Source: Prorocentrum cordatum (lineage: Eukaryota; Sar; Dinophyceae; Prorocentrales; Prorocentraceae). From it: a stretch of 22,500 bases of DNA. The DNA lies in NCBI GenBank assembly GCA_963575745.1, contig CAUYUJ010015832.1, positions 1 through 22,500 of the forward strand, read 5' to 3'. The translations under genes were made by a program, and so were the position numbers. The notes below the pieces were generated by a model, which had not been told where the DNA came from, did not search any database, and saw only the letters and a program-made list of their open reading frames with translations. The first letter of the stretch is position 1; the number at the start of each line of letters is the position of its first letter. Of this stretch, positions 1-9,797 are shown piece by piece.

Positions 1-64
1 GAGGAGGAGGAGGAGGAGGAGGAGGCGGAGGAGGCGGCGGCGGCCGGCGGCGGCGGCGGCGGCC
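1..64. repeat. GAG/GGC trinucleotide array (left edge)
   Basis: GAG triplets grade into GCG/GGC triplets. The array is cut by the window edge and abuts the retroelement relic, whose apparent frame continues into it as Arg/Ala runs. Confidence 0.9.
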
Positions 65-1465
65 GCAGTCTACGACGAGGCCTTGTTGGCGGCTTACGCG
101 GAGCACGCGGAACTGGACCCGCTGACAGAGCTACAGCGGGCGCAGTTCGGCTGCCCCTGCAGACTGCCGGGCGCAGCCTAGCCTGCGCAGCCAGCAGCAG
201 CTGGCGCTGGCGGGGCCGCTTCCAATGCGCAGACCTTGAGCGGGGTCCGGGATCGTACAGGCCTCGCTTGCCTGGGGGACCTGGAGTCTTGCAGACTCTC
301 GCTTGCTGGCGCCTGCCGCGACGCGCTGGCGGGGCTCGCGCAGCTCGCGCCACCTCCGCTTCGCCGCGGCGAGGAGCCCCCCGAACTGTCCACATGGCGA
401 GAGCTGGTTGAGGCGCCAACCCGAAAAACTCTAAAAGGCCCGAACGCGGAGGACTGACCGAAAGAGTTCTATGTCCTGGAGCCAGAGGGGAGGGCCTTCT
501 TGCGCTCCTGCGGCGGGCCGCACGCATCCGGGTGGCAGACAGCTGCGCCCAAGCAGGTTCGCAAGCGACTGGAGGACGCGGACTGCAGGGACATTGTCCG
601 CTGCTTCCTGGGGCACGACGCAGCGCCGCCTGGGGCCACCTGCTGCGACCGCGCCCGCGTGGGCGAGCGCGCCGGCCCGCGCTGCGGCGAGGCGCTCTGC
701 GGCAAGGCCCGCCGCGCTTGGCGCTGCTCGCGCGGCGGATGAAGGCCCGTAGCGGGGACCTGGGGCGCGCTTCGCAGCGCATCCACGCAGAATACGGCAA
801 CCGCGCCGAGCGCTGGGTCCACGTCCTGGCCTGGGACCGCTGGGCGTGGCGCTGCGCCGTTTGCAACGCGCGCGGGACCGCCTCGGCGCGGCCAGCGGCC
901 GCATGCGCCACCTGCGGAGGCGCCCTGCTTGCCGCGCGGGAAGAGGCCGTCTTGGATTTGGAGGTGCAGCCAGCGGCTTGGCCAGCCGTGCGCCTACTTC
1001 TGCGTCTCAGTCTGGTGCGACGTGCCTGGGGACGCCGACTCGCTGGGCGCCGCCGCGGGCTGGCACGGCGCTGTGAACGCTGTCGCGGAAGCCGACAAAC
1101 ATCTGCGGTACCCAGCTGGGCAGGCACCCTGGCGATTGGCGCCACTGGCGCTGGAAACCGGGGGCCGCCGCGGCATTGCCGCTCTGCGGCCATGCGGCAT
1201 CATGCGGCACCTCCGCTGCTTGGCCCGGGAGCAGGCAGCGCTGTTGGCGCCGATCGACGATGGGGACGGCGGCTTCGCCGAATCCTTTGCAGTGCAGCTC
1301 ATGGCCCAGAGGGGGGCCGCGAGTTCAGCGTGGCGCTGCAGCGAGCCACCGCCCTGCAGCTGCCCAGGGGGCGGACGGACTTGCAGCTGCTCGCCACCAT
1401 CGTGCTGCTGGAGTTCGAAGAGCGGAAGCGTTTGTCAGTGCGTGGACTTTTCTTCATTGTTGCAG
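65..1465 (+). pseudogene. Decayed C-terminal part of a non-LTR retrotransposon-like protein
   Basis: Coding-like sequence can be followed through several frames. Frame 2 runs to about 720 with in-frame stops at 179-181 and 455-457, frame 1 from about 739 to 940, frame 2 again to about 1310, then frame 1 to about 1465. The last switch falls at the G-run near 1311-1316. Frame 2 carries a GGPHASGW...P stretch (about 510-560) followed by clustered Cys, as in the segment after the reverse transcriptase domain of many protist LINE-like proteins. Frame 1 gives HVLAWDRWAWRCAVC...CATC, a zinc-ribbon-like pattern. The last part has KHLRYPAGQAP...PLALETGGRRG and a LQRATALQL helix. The RT catalytic domain itself is not in the window. 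Multiple stops and frameshifts make this a relic. Family assignment rests on recalled motif patterns, so the general class is likelier than any named clade. Confidence 0.55.
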
Positions 1466-1503
1466 GATCAGGACGAGGATGAGGATGAGGAAAGCGCCGC
1501 CAC

Positions 1504-1595
1504 AGACGACGACGACGACGACGCGGCGGCGGCGGCGACGACGAACACGACGACAACTAACGACAACGACGAGGACGGCGGCGGCGACGATGACC

Positions 1596-1646
<51 letters not shown>

Positions 1647-1663
1647 ACGACGACGGCGACGGA

Positions 1664-1694
<31 letters not shown>

Positions 1695-1785
1695 GCGGCG
1701 GCGACGGCGACGGCGACGGCGACGGCGATTGTCACGGCGACGGCGATTGTCACGGCGACGGCGACGGCGACGACGCCCGCGTCGC
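1504..1785. repeat. GAC trinucleotide / GGCGAC hexanucleotide array
   Basis: Starts as (GAC)n with GCG and AAC interruptions, then becomes (GGCGAC)n from about 1650. An 18-bp unit containing GGCGATTGTCAC is repeated in tandem near 1723-1758. Poly-Asp, poly-Thr and poly-Arg reading frames through it are artefacts of the repeat. Confidence 0.93.
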
Positions 1786-2267
1786 CGCTTCGCCGCCCCG
1801 AGACAGCCGTGGCCCCCCTCCCCTCGGGCGCCTGGCGCACCGGGGTGAGCGGAGGCCCCGAAAACGCGGCGGCGAGCGGCGAAACCCGCCGCGCGCGAGC
1901 GGAGCCCGGGTGTGCGCGCTTGGTGCCATGGGCCCGCCCAGCCAGGGGATCGGCGACGCCGTCGGGCCGCCCCCCGAGGCGGGCCCTGGAGGGGGCAGGT
2001 CTACGAGGATGTCCCTCGGCGACCACAAGGGGTGTGGCTACGTTAGGGTGTGGTTTGCGATTGCGTCGTTGGGGTTTGGAGGAGGGCACCAAGTTGCCGC
2101 CTTCGGGCCTCTTTGTGGCGCGGCGGAGAGCTCAGCCGAGGTCCTCGACCGCTCCCCAGGGTGCGGGTTGCAAACCGCACCCCCTGCAAACCATACCTTT
2201 CGGAGTCGCCGCATCCTCGATTTCGGGCCCGCCGTGCTTTGGTAGATTTCCCCGCTTCGCATATGCG
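1786..2267. other. GC-rich spacer, nothing recognised
   Basis: Unique GC-rich sequence. Reading frames are open on both strands because of composition, none shows a recognisable domain, and no RNA gene was seen. Confidence 0.5.
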
Positions 2268-2457
2268 TCGGAAGTGCGCACGCAACGATGTGCAGAAGTG
2301 GGGTGGAGGCCTTCCGCCTCGGCAGAGCGTGGCGGATGCTTCTGCACAGGCACGGCGGAAGCAGCGACGGCCTTGCGGGGCGGACACGGGCACCGGCGGA
2401 GCTTGAACAGCAGGGCGGACCTTCCCGCCCGCCCAGGGCACTGCGGATCCGAAGCGA
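2268..2457. repeat. Diverged dispersed repeat, copy 1 (partner at 19522-19672)
   Basis: Shares ordered blocks in the same orientation with 19522-19672: GTCGG-AA-TGC, CAGAA-GTGGGG, TTCC-GCCTCGG, CGGCGGAA-CAGCGACGGC and GC-GATCCGAAG. The blocks are separated by diverged stretches of similar length. Peptides in both strands are partly conserved, so this may be a decayed coding repeat. The family is not recognised. Confidence 0.55.
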
Positions 2458-2609
2458 GGGGAGGAAGATATTTTTCAGGATAGAGGGTTTCTCCTCGCGG
2501 TCGGCCCCTGGGGCCCGCCATCGGGCCCCAGGAGGGGCAGAAACGGGCCTCTGAGACGGGCGATGGCCCCAGGAGGGGGGAGAGCGGGACCTCCTCTTGA
2601 GGCCGCGGG

Positions 2610-2850
2610 CTGAAGTGGTGCTGGGGAGGGGAGCGCGGAGAGATGAAAGGGGGGGAGGGAGGGCAGGAGGGGAGGGAGACAGTGCGGGAGGGAGGGAGGG
2701 AGGGATGTTGGGAGATGGGGGAGGGGGGGAGGGAGGGATGGATGGAGGGAGGGAGGGAGTGGCGAGGGAGGGAGGCAAGGACGAATAACTGAAAGGGGAG
2801 GGAGGGAGGGAGGGATGGGGGAGGGGAGGGAGGCGGCGCCGGAGGCGCCG
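2610..2850. repeat. GGGA purine-rich low-complexity tract
   Basis: Reiterated GGGA/GGAGGGAGG units, almost all purine on the plus strand, with short interruptions such as GATGGATGG. Confidence 0.88.
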
Positions 2851-2927
2851 CCAGGAGGCTTCAGCGCCGCCCCAGCAAGGCTGCGCGGACCCCCGAGAGT
2901 TTCCGTTCATGCAGTGTTCTATTCCTC

Positions 2928-3117
2928 GAGTACTCCAGATTTCGTAATAACAGGGAGGGGGTCACAACCCTCCCAGACGAGAAGTTTTAGACCCCCCAGA
3001 CTATCCATGAAAGGGCGGCCTTTTGCCCAGACCCCCCCGAACCCTCCAAGACAGCTCAAATTAGACCCCCCCCCCCGAATGTGACCCCCCCACATTGTTA
3101 TGGAATCCGGAGTACTC
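2928..3117. mobile_element. 190-bp MITE-like element with 37-38 bp inverted ends
   Basis: The left end 2928-2965 (GAGTACTCCAGATTTCG... to GTCAC) is the near reverse complement of 3081-3117 (GTGACCCCCC... to GGAGTACTC), with a few mismatches and one or two indels. The interior carries repeated AGACCCCCC motifs. No clear target-site duplication is visible in the flanks (..ATTCCTC / TTGGCC..) and there is no coding capacity. It could be a non-autonomous DNA element or simply a long imperfect palindrome. Confidence 0.55.
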
Positions 3118-3540
3118 TTGGCCGCGTCATAGTTCCAGCTTCGCTGTAGTCTCAGGTATGGAGTGCAATGGAAACCCGTGCCAAGGAACGCCCTGCTTAC
3201 CTCCAGGGTGCCCCGTGTTTCTTGGGTTTCGATGATTTTGCCACGGGCAGCGTGACGTTCCCACACCAGAAATCAATGGACGTTTTGGGGTCTCAAGGTT
3301 AGTTTCTTGTGGAAGGCTTCTTGTGGTCGAGCTCCTACTGTATGAAAAGGTTCTGGCCAGTCTGTGCATCGGGTTGGCATGCTGCGCGCGGCGTTCCAAA
3401 GGAGCGCGCCGAGCTCGGCCATGACCAGGGTCGGTATCGTTGAACCAGCCCCTTGTCCCCTATCCCCATCCCCATCCAGATCCCCACCATCTCAGCACCC
3501 CTGTTGGGGTTCTACCCCTCGAAACCCGAAGGAGAGCCTA
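3118..3540. other. Unique spacer, nothing recognised
   Basis: Moderate-GC non-repetitive sequence with a short CCCATCC-rich run near 3455-3490. No supported gene. Confidence 0.45.
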
Positions 3541-4360
3541 TACACATATGTATGTATGCATGCATGCATGCATGTATGCATGTATGTATGTTTGTTTGTT
3601 TGGTTATTTGATTGTTTGCTTGCATGTATGTATGTACATATGCATGTACGCATGCATGAATGTATGTATGCATGCATGCATGTATGTATGTATGTATGTA
3701 CACATGTATGTATGTATGCATTCATGCATACATGCATTCATGTCTGCATGTAGGTATGTCTATATGCCAGTGTATGTGTTTGTGTATGTATATGGGTTTG
3801 TGTATGTGTACGCGCATGTGTACGTGTATGTGTATGTGTATGTGTATGTGTGTGCATGCATATATGTACGTATGTATGTGTACATGCATGCATGTATGCA
3901 TGCATGCATGCACGCGTGAATTCATGTATGCATGTATGCATGCATGCATGCACGCAGACACGTATGTCTGTGTGCATGCATGCATGCATCCATGTATGTA
4001 TGCGTGCATGCATGCGTGTCGGTATGCGTCTGTTATGTATGCATATATGTAGGTATGTATTCATGTACGCATGCATGTGTGTATGGATGCATGTATGTAA
4101 TGTAATGTAGTTTAATTTGTTGTGATGCAATGTACTGTAATGTAATGCAAAGCAATGTATGCGTGGATGTATTGCTGCATGCATGTCTGTCTGTCTGCCT
4201 GTATGTATGTATGCATGTATGTATGTATGTTTGTATGTATGTATGTGTATATGCATGCATGCATGCATGCATGTATGTATGTATGTACGTATGTATATAT
4301 GTACGTACGTATGTATGTATATATATATATATATATGTATGCATGTGTATATAGGTCTCT
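3541..4360. repeat. ATGT/ATGC tetranucleotide microsatellite (about 0.8 kb)
   Basis: Interspersed TGTA and TGCA units with GTTT and TGTC variants. There is a degenerate AATGT-pentamer patch at about 4098-4158 and a TA run near 4318-4336. All six frames are largely stop-free (Cys/Met/Tyr/Val or His/Thr repeats), so no gene is inferred. Confidence 0.95.
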
Positions 4361-4546
4361 CTCTTTATATATCCGTAAGGGTTTCGCCCCCTGCCGCCGG
4401 CCCCCTCTCTTGGATAATGGGCAATGCAAGAGCGAAAGCATGAGGCCTTGGCGCCGCCGTGAAGCAGCGTCGGGACTTAACGCGAAGAGGATGAGTAATC
4501 GGCAAGACAAATTGAGATTCTGATGATATTATTGAATTCGGTGTTG
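4361..4546. other. Short unique island between arrays
   Basis: Non-repetitive sequence, GC-rich at 4381-4480 then AT-richer. No gene or RNA recognised. Confidence 0.4.
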
Positions 4547-5031
4547 TATTTCGAGGGCTTATGGCTTCGGATACGCGAATAGCGGCAATTCACTATGGTT
4601 TACGGCTTCGGGCTTGCACATGTAGGATAATTTGCGCAGGTTTATGGCTTCGGAGACGCGAACACATTGTAATTTACGAGGGTGTATGACGTCGGACACG
4701 CGATTATTGTATAGTGTACGGGCGTTTATGGTTTGGGTCGCAAGTATTGCATCATTTTCGCAGGTTTATGGCTTCGGAGACGGGAATATTGAACAATTTC
4801 TACGAGGGTTTATGGTTTCGGAGACGCGAATATTGCATGATTTGCAAGCGTATGTGGTCTCGGGGACGCAAGTATTGCGTAATTTACAAAAAGGCTTCTG
4901 GCTTCGGGGACACGAATATGGTGTTTTTTCGAGGGTTTATGGCTTCGGGGACGCGAATGTTGTAATTCACGAGGGTCTATGGCCTCGGGGACGCGGATAG
5001 CGTGTAATTCACGAGGGCTTACGGCAACTGG
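4547..5031. repeat. Degenerate minisatellite, about 12 units of 40-45 bp
   Basis: Each unit has the pattern CGAGGGTTTATGGCTTCGG followed by GGACGCGAATATTG and an AATTTA-like spacer. Units are 40-45 bp long and diverged from one another. The clearest are at about 4640, 4757, 4802 and 4932. The last unit runs into a non-repeat sequence at about 5025. Confidence 0.8.
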
Positions 5032-5106
5032 AATCTGGAACTGGTGCAGGGAACAGCAAACCTTCGTCGTACAGCCTTGTGGCGGCCTCACAAGGGGGCC
5101 GGCGGA

Positions 5107-5166
5107 TATGTATGTATGTGTGTATGTGTGTATGTGTGTATGTATGAATGAATGTATGTATGTATG

Positions 5167-5200
<34 letters not shown>

Positions 5201-5365
5201 TGCATGCATGCATGCATGCATGCATGCATGCATGCATGTATGTATGTATGTATGTATGTATGTATGTATGTATGTATGTATGTATGTATGTATGTGTGTG
5301 TGTGTGTGTGTATGCATGCATGCATGCATGCATGCATGCATGCATGCATGCATGCATGTATGCAT
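5107..5365. repeat. Second ATGT/ATGC microsatellite
   Basis: Cleaner than the first array: blocks of (TGTA)n and (TGCA)n alternate, with a (TG)n block at about 5294-5310. The array ends exactly where repeat A copy 1 begins. Confidence 0.95.
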
Positions 5366-6057
5366 ATTCCTCTTCCTATATTTTTATAAGCCCGGGCGGG
5401 GGGAAAACCCGCCACCCCCCCCAAACCGGACTCCCGGGATCTGGGGCTTTGGGACCCTCCGGACGGGCCTCGAAGCGGTTCCCGGGCCTCGCAGGGCGTT
5501 TTGCCAAGCCTTCCCAGCACACCTAGGGCGATCATGGGGGTCATCAGAGACGTCCCAGGGACCCCCAAGACAGCACAAGAGCGCTCCAAGAGTGACCGAC
5601 GTGACTTCAAGATGGCCCAAGAGGCCTCCAGGACGGCCCCAAAGAGGCCTCCAAGAGCACTCCCAAGAAGGCCCTCAGAGGCACAAATAATTGATTTTCG
5701 GATGGTTTTTGGTGAATTTTGGGGTTCCCTCTTTTCGGCTTCCCGACGCTCCAAGACGGCGGTCTTCTGGGCGTCCGAAGCCGCCTGGGAGGCTCCCAAA
5801 TCGCTCCACAACCATCCGAAAGGGCTTCCAGGCAGTCCAAGAGAGCCCCCAAACGGCACAACACGGGTCCAAGATGGCCCTCAGAGAGCCCCATGGCGGC
5901 CCAAGGTGGCCCCAAGACACCCTCCGAAGCATTCCATATCGTGACCTGGTCGTTCAGGGAGACCGCGGCTGGAGGCAGGGTGGCCCGAGGAAGCCCCCAG
6001 AGGCCCCTAGAATACGCCCAGGAGGCTTCCAGAAGGCCTTAAGGAAGCCTGAAACAA
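5366..6057 (+). repeat. Dispersed repeat A, copy 1
   Basis: Begins ATTCCTCTTCCTATA followed by TTTTTATAAGCCCGGGC, directly after the microsatellite, and ends around GAAACAACTTTTGTG, where part B starts. It matches 6353-7056 closely and 18622-19318 in inverse orientation. The inside is a weak period of GGCC/AAGA-rich phrases (CCCAAGAGGCCTCC type). Open frames exist on both strands in all copies but no domain is recognisable, so they are treated as non-coding. Confidence 0.9.
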
Positions 6058-6299
6058 CTTTTGTGAAGCCCCCAGAGGCCCTCCAAGGAGGAGCCTCCGC
6101 AGAAAAGAGCTGATGAGGATGGCGAAAATAAGGACAAAGAAGCATGGAGGAAGGATACCGAATAACATCATTATAGCGGCGATGCCGGAGAAGGCAGCAA
6201 AGAGTTATCGCTAAATTGTCGGCTTCACATTCCTGCTATTCAGCCTGCATGCCAAACTTCAAGGACCAAGCTGCATGGCGCGAAGCGCCACTGCAGTCT

Positions 6300-6300
<1 letters not shown>
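6058..6300 (+). repeat. Dispersed repeat B, copy 1 (continuous with A)
   Basis: Homologous to 18271-18536. Conserved landmarks are AGGAGCCTCCGC, AGCATGGAGGAAGGATA, TTATAGCGGCGATGCC, GTTATCGCTAAATTGTCGG and the hairpin TGGCGC-GAA-GCGCCA (6275-6289) close to the end ACTGCAGTCTTGT. A and B together make a unit of about 935 bp. Confidence 0.85.

Positions 6301-6352
<52 letters not shown>
6301..6352. repeat. (TG)n(TA)n dinucleotide array
   Basis: Five to six TG units followed by about 20 TA units, lying exactly between the end of B copy 1 and the start of A copy 2. Confidence 0.97.
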
Positions 6353-6356
<4 letters not shown>

Positions 6357-7056
6357 CTGTTCCTATATTTTTATAAGCCCGGGCGCGGGGGACCCCCAAC
6401 CCCCCAAAACCGGACCCTCGGGATTTGGGCCTTTGGGACCCTCCAGACCGGCCTCGAAGCGGCCCCCCAGGCCTCGCAGGGCGTTGTGCCAAGCCTTCCC
6501 AGCACACCTGGGGCGATCAGGGGGGTCATCGGAGACGTCCCAGAGACCCCCAAGACAGCACAAGAGCGCTCCAAGAATGACCGACGTGACCTCAAGATGG
6601 CCCAAGAGGCCTCGAGGACGGCCCCAAAGAGGCTTCCAAGAGCACTCCCAAGAAGGCCCCAAGAGGCAAGCATCATGGATTTCCTGTTGTTTTTTTGGTG
6701 AATTTTGGGGTTCTCCTCTTTTCGGCTTCCCGACGCTCCAAGACGGCGGTCTTCTGGGCGTCCGAAGCCGCCTGGGAGGCTCCCAAATCGCTCCACAACC
6801 ATCCGAAAGGGCTTCCAGGCAGTCCAAGAGAGCCCCCAAACGGCACAACACGGGTCCAAGATGGCCCTCAGAGAGCCCCGTGGCGGCCCAAGATGGCTCC
6901 AAGACACCCTCCGAAGCATTCCATATCGTGACCTGGTCGTTCAGGGAGACCGCGGCTGGAGGCAGGGTGGCCCGAGGAAGCCCCCAGAGGCCCCCAGAAT
7001 ACGCCCAGGAAGCCTCCAGATGGCCTTGAGAAAGCCTGAAACAACTTTCGTGAATC
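6353..7056 (+). repeat. Dispersed repeat A, copy 2 (no B part)
   Basis: Starts ATTCCTGTTCCTATA like copy 1 and remains highly similar to GAAACAACTTTCGTGAA near 7040-7055. There the similarity stops, where B would begin. Small differences from copy 1 cluster near 6660-6700 (a longer T run). Confidence 0.9.
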
Positions 7057-7199
7057 CAGAAAACGTTCTGGGCGAAGTCGCTGGCGGGTCCGCTCCAGGG
7101 GACACTCCCCGTCGGCACTGATGCCCCCGGAAAGCGCTCGCGAAGCACAGCGAGAGTGCGGCTTCCTTTAGGGACGCAGGCGACGCAGCGCCGTCTTCC

Positions 7200-7281
7200 A
7201 GCCCAGGGCCCTCTTCCCACCTCCGCCCTTCTCTCCCGCCCTTGGCCTCCTTCCCTCCCCCCGCCCCCCTCGCCCCTGCAG
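7200..7281 (+). promoter_or_regulatory. Polypyrimidine tract with CAG, splice-acceptor-like
   Basis: About 80 nt of almost uninterrupted C/T ends in CCCCTGCAG at 7273-7281, immediately before the satellite. It has the shape of a cis- or trans-splice acceptor. Whether it is used is unknown, and it may be compositional. Confidence 0.3.
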
Positions 7282-7303
7282 AGCAAAGTCGTCTGTGCGG
7301 GGC

Positions 7304-9450
7304 AAACCCGGCGGACCCGGCACACCCAGGACACCCGGCGGACCCGGCACACCCGGGACACCCGGCGCACCCGGCACACCCGGGACACCCGGCGCACCCG
7401 GCACACCCGGCACACCCAGCGTACCCGGCTCGCCGGGCGCACCCGGCACACCCGGGACACCCCGCACACCCGGGGCACCCGGCGCACCCCGGAGACCCGG
7501 GACCCCCGGCACACCCGGCACACCCGGGGCACCCGGCGCACCCGGGGCACCCGGCGCACCCGACACACTCGGCGCACCCGGCGCACCCGGCGCACCCGGC
7601 ACACCCGGCACACCCGGGACACCCGGCACACCCGGCACACCCAGGGCAGCTGGAGCACCAGCCCGGCACACCCGGCACACCCGGACACCCGGGACACCCG
7701 GGGCACCTGGGACGTCCAGCACACCCGGGGCGCCCGGGACATCCGGCACACCCGGGGCGCCCGGCGCACCGGGTACACCCGGCGCACCCGGCACACCCGG
7801 CGCACCCGGCGCACCCGGCACACCCGGGACACCTGGCACACCCGGGGCACCCAGGGCACCCTGTGCACCCGGCCAGGGCACCCGGCGAACGTGCCGGCGC
7901 ACCCGGCACACCCGGGACACCTGGGACACCCGTGGACACCCGGAACACCCGGCACACCCGGCATGTCGGGGACACCCGGCGCACCCGGCACACCCGGCAC
8001 ACCCAGCACACACACACACACACACACACACCCGGCGCACACCCGGCGCACACCCGGCGCACCTGGCGCCGAATGCACCCGGCACACCCGGCGCACCCGG
8101 CGCCGAACGCACCCGGCACACCCGGCACACCCGGCGGCCGGGCACCCGGCGCTGAGCGCACCCGGGGCGCCCGGCGCACCCGGCACACCCGGGACACCCG
8201 GCGCACCCGGCACACCCGGGACACCCGGGGCACCCATGGGGGACACCCGGCACACCCGGCACACCCGGCGCACCCGGCGTAATTACCCGGCTCGCCCGGC
8301 GCACCCGGCACACACCCGGCACACCCAGGGCACCCGGCGCACCCGGGAGACCCGGGACACCCAGCACACCCGGCACACCCAGCGCACCCGGCACACCGGG
8401 CGCACCCGGCACACACCCGGCGCACCCGGCACACCCGGCACACACGGGGCACCCGGCGCACCCGGCACACCCAAGGCAGCTGGCGCCCCAGCCCGTGGGA
8501 CACCCGGGACACCCGGGGCACCCGGGACCGGGACACCCGGCACACCCGGGGCACCCGGCGCACCCGGCACACCCGGCGCACCCGGCACACCGGGCACACC
8601 CGGCGCACCCGGCACACCCGGGACACCCGGGGCACCCGGGGGCACACCCGGGGCACCCGGGGCACCCAGCACGCCCAGCCAGGGCACCCGGCGAACGTGC
8701 CCATGGGACACCCGGCGCACCCAGCACACCCGGGACACCCTGGACACCACCCGTGGACACGTGGCACACCCGGCACACCCGGCATGTCGGGGACACCCAG
8801 CACACCCGGTACACCCGGCACACCAAGCACACACACACACACCCAGGACACCCGGCGCACCCGGGACACCCGGCGCACCCGGCGCCGAGTGCACCCGGCA
8901 CACCCGGCGCACCCGGCGCCGAACGCACCCGGCACACCCGGCACACCCGGCGGCCAGGCACCCGGCGCTGAGCGCACCCGGGGCGCCCGGAGCACCCGGC
9001 ACACCCGGCACACCCGGGACATCCTCCCGGGACCGCGCCAGCACCCAGATCGAGCGCCCGCAACACCGGGATACCCGGCGCACCCGGCACCACCGGCGAA
9101 CCCAGGACACCCGGCACACCCTGCGCACCCGAGACACCTGGCGCACCACCCGGCACACCCGGGACAGGCCCGGGACACCCGGGACATCCGGGACACCCGG
9201 CACACTGCATGGGGACACCCGGGACGCCCGGACCACCCGGGACACCTGGCACACCCGGGAGACCCGGGACACCCGGCGCACCCGGAAATCCGGGGACACC
9301 CGGGACACTTGGGACACCCGGCGCACCCGGCGCACCCAGCACACCCGGGGCACGCGGCGCACTTGGGACTTCCCGGCGCACCCGGCACACCCGGCACACA
9401 CGGGACACCCAGCGCACCCCACCCGGCACACCCGGCGCGCCCGGCACAAC
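7304..9450. repeat. 9-bp CACCCGG-NN satellite with about 0.82-kb higher-order repeat
   Basis: About 2.15 kb of 9-mers CACCCGG plus two bases, usually CA, CG, GA or GG. Landmarks recur at spacings of 806-830 bp: GCAGCTGG at 7646 and 8476, CCAGGGCACCCGGCGAACG at 7873 and 8679, CGTGGACAC at 7931 and 8752, GCTGAGCGCACCC at 8151 and 8967. A (CA)n patch near 8007-8031 recurs near 8829-8842. The period is divisible by three and contains no stop codon, so every frame reads as Gly-Pro-Thr/Ala, His-Pro-Ala or Thr-Arg repeats. These frames are not evidence of a gene. Confidence 0.95.
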
Positions 9451-9674
9451 TGGAACCAGCAGAGAGCAGTCTTCTCGAGACGAACAAAAAACAGCCGAGA
9501 GCAGCAGAGAGCAGGGAAGGGGAGCGGACAACAACAGAGAGCCTTGTCAAACGCAGCAGGCATCCAATGCCTTCTGCAATCTCTGCCAACAGTTCGGGGG
9601 ATGCCCCAGTCGCCTATATAGACATCGTGATTGCAGCCCCCCTCTGACGCACTGATGTGATGCACTTCGTGGGC
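9451..9674. other. Unique spacer upstream of the transposase island
   Basis: Purine-rich GAGCAGAGAGCAG phrases at about 9460-9520, then ordinary sequence. No tRNA or other RNA gene recognised. Confidence 0.4.
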
Positions 9675-9692
9675 CCGTCGCCGTTTTGGCTC
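9675..9692 (+). other. Relict dinoflagellate spliced-leader sequence
   Basis: CCGTCGCCGTTTTGGCTC matches 16 of 18 positions of the 5' part of the conserved dinoflagellate spliced leader (CCGTAGCC then ATTTTGGCTC). The leader's final AAG is not kept (CGA here). It lies 123 bp upstream of the transposase ATG on the same strand. Genomic leader copies are known to arise when trans-spliced mRNA is reverse transcribed and reinserted. Confidence 0.6.
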
Positions 9693-9797
9693 CGACAGCG
9701 CGCCCCCAATGGTGTCGCCGTAACAGTGGCCCGTCGGAGACCACCTCAAGAACGCTAGCTAGCGCTCGGTTTCCCGAACCCAGACGAACCAGTGCGC

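Noticed and set aside
1176-2483. 435- and 438-codon frames with poly-Asp/Thr runs
   Set aside because: They run through the GAC array and a frameshifted relic; only the relic part resembles coding sequence.
3492-4523. Cys/Met/Tyr and His/Thr repeat frames in the ATGT/ATGC arrays
   Set aside because: Direct translations of a tetranucleotide microsatellite in every frame.
5501-5944. Conserved ORFs within repeat A on both strands
   Set aside because: All strands and frames keep partial openness in three copies, there is no domain, and the GC-rich phrase structure explains the openness.
7304-9450. CRISPR array
   Set aside because: Units are 9 bp with no spacers and the context is eukaryotic.
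6941-9589. Minus-strand ORF of 882 codons and other long collagen-like, His-Pro-Ala or Thr-Arg frames over the satellite
   Set aside because: A 9-bp unit without stop triplets leaves all six frames open; length is not evidence of coding and no unique domain is attached.
9675-9692. Complete spliced-leader RNA gene
   Set aside because: Lacks the leader 3' end and any donor GT or downstream small-RNA structure; only a remnant is supported.
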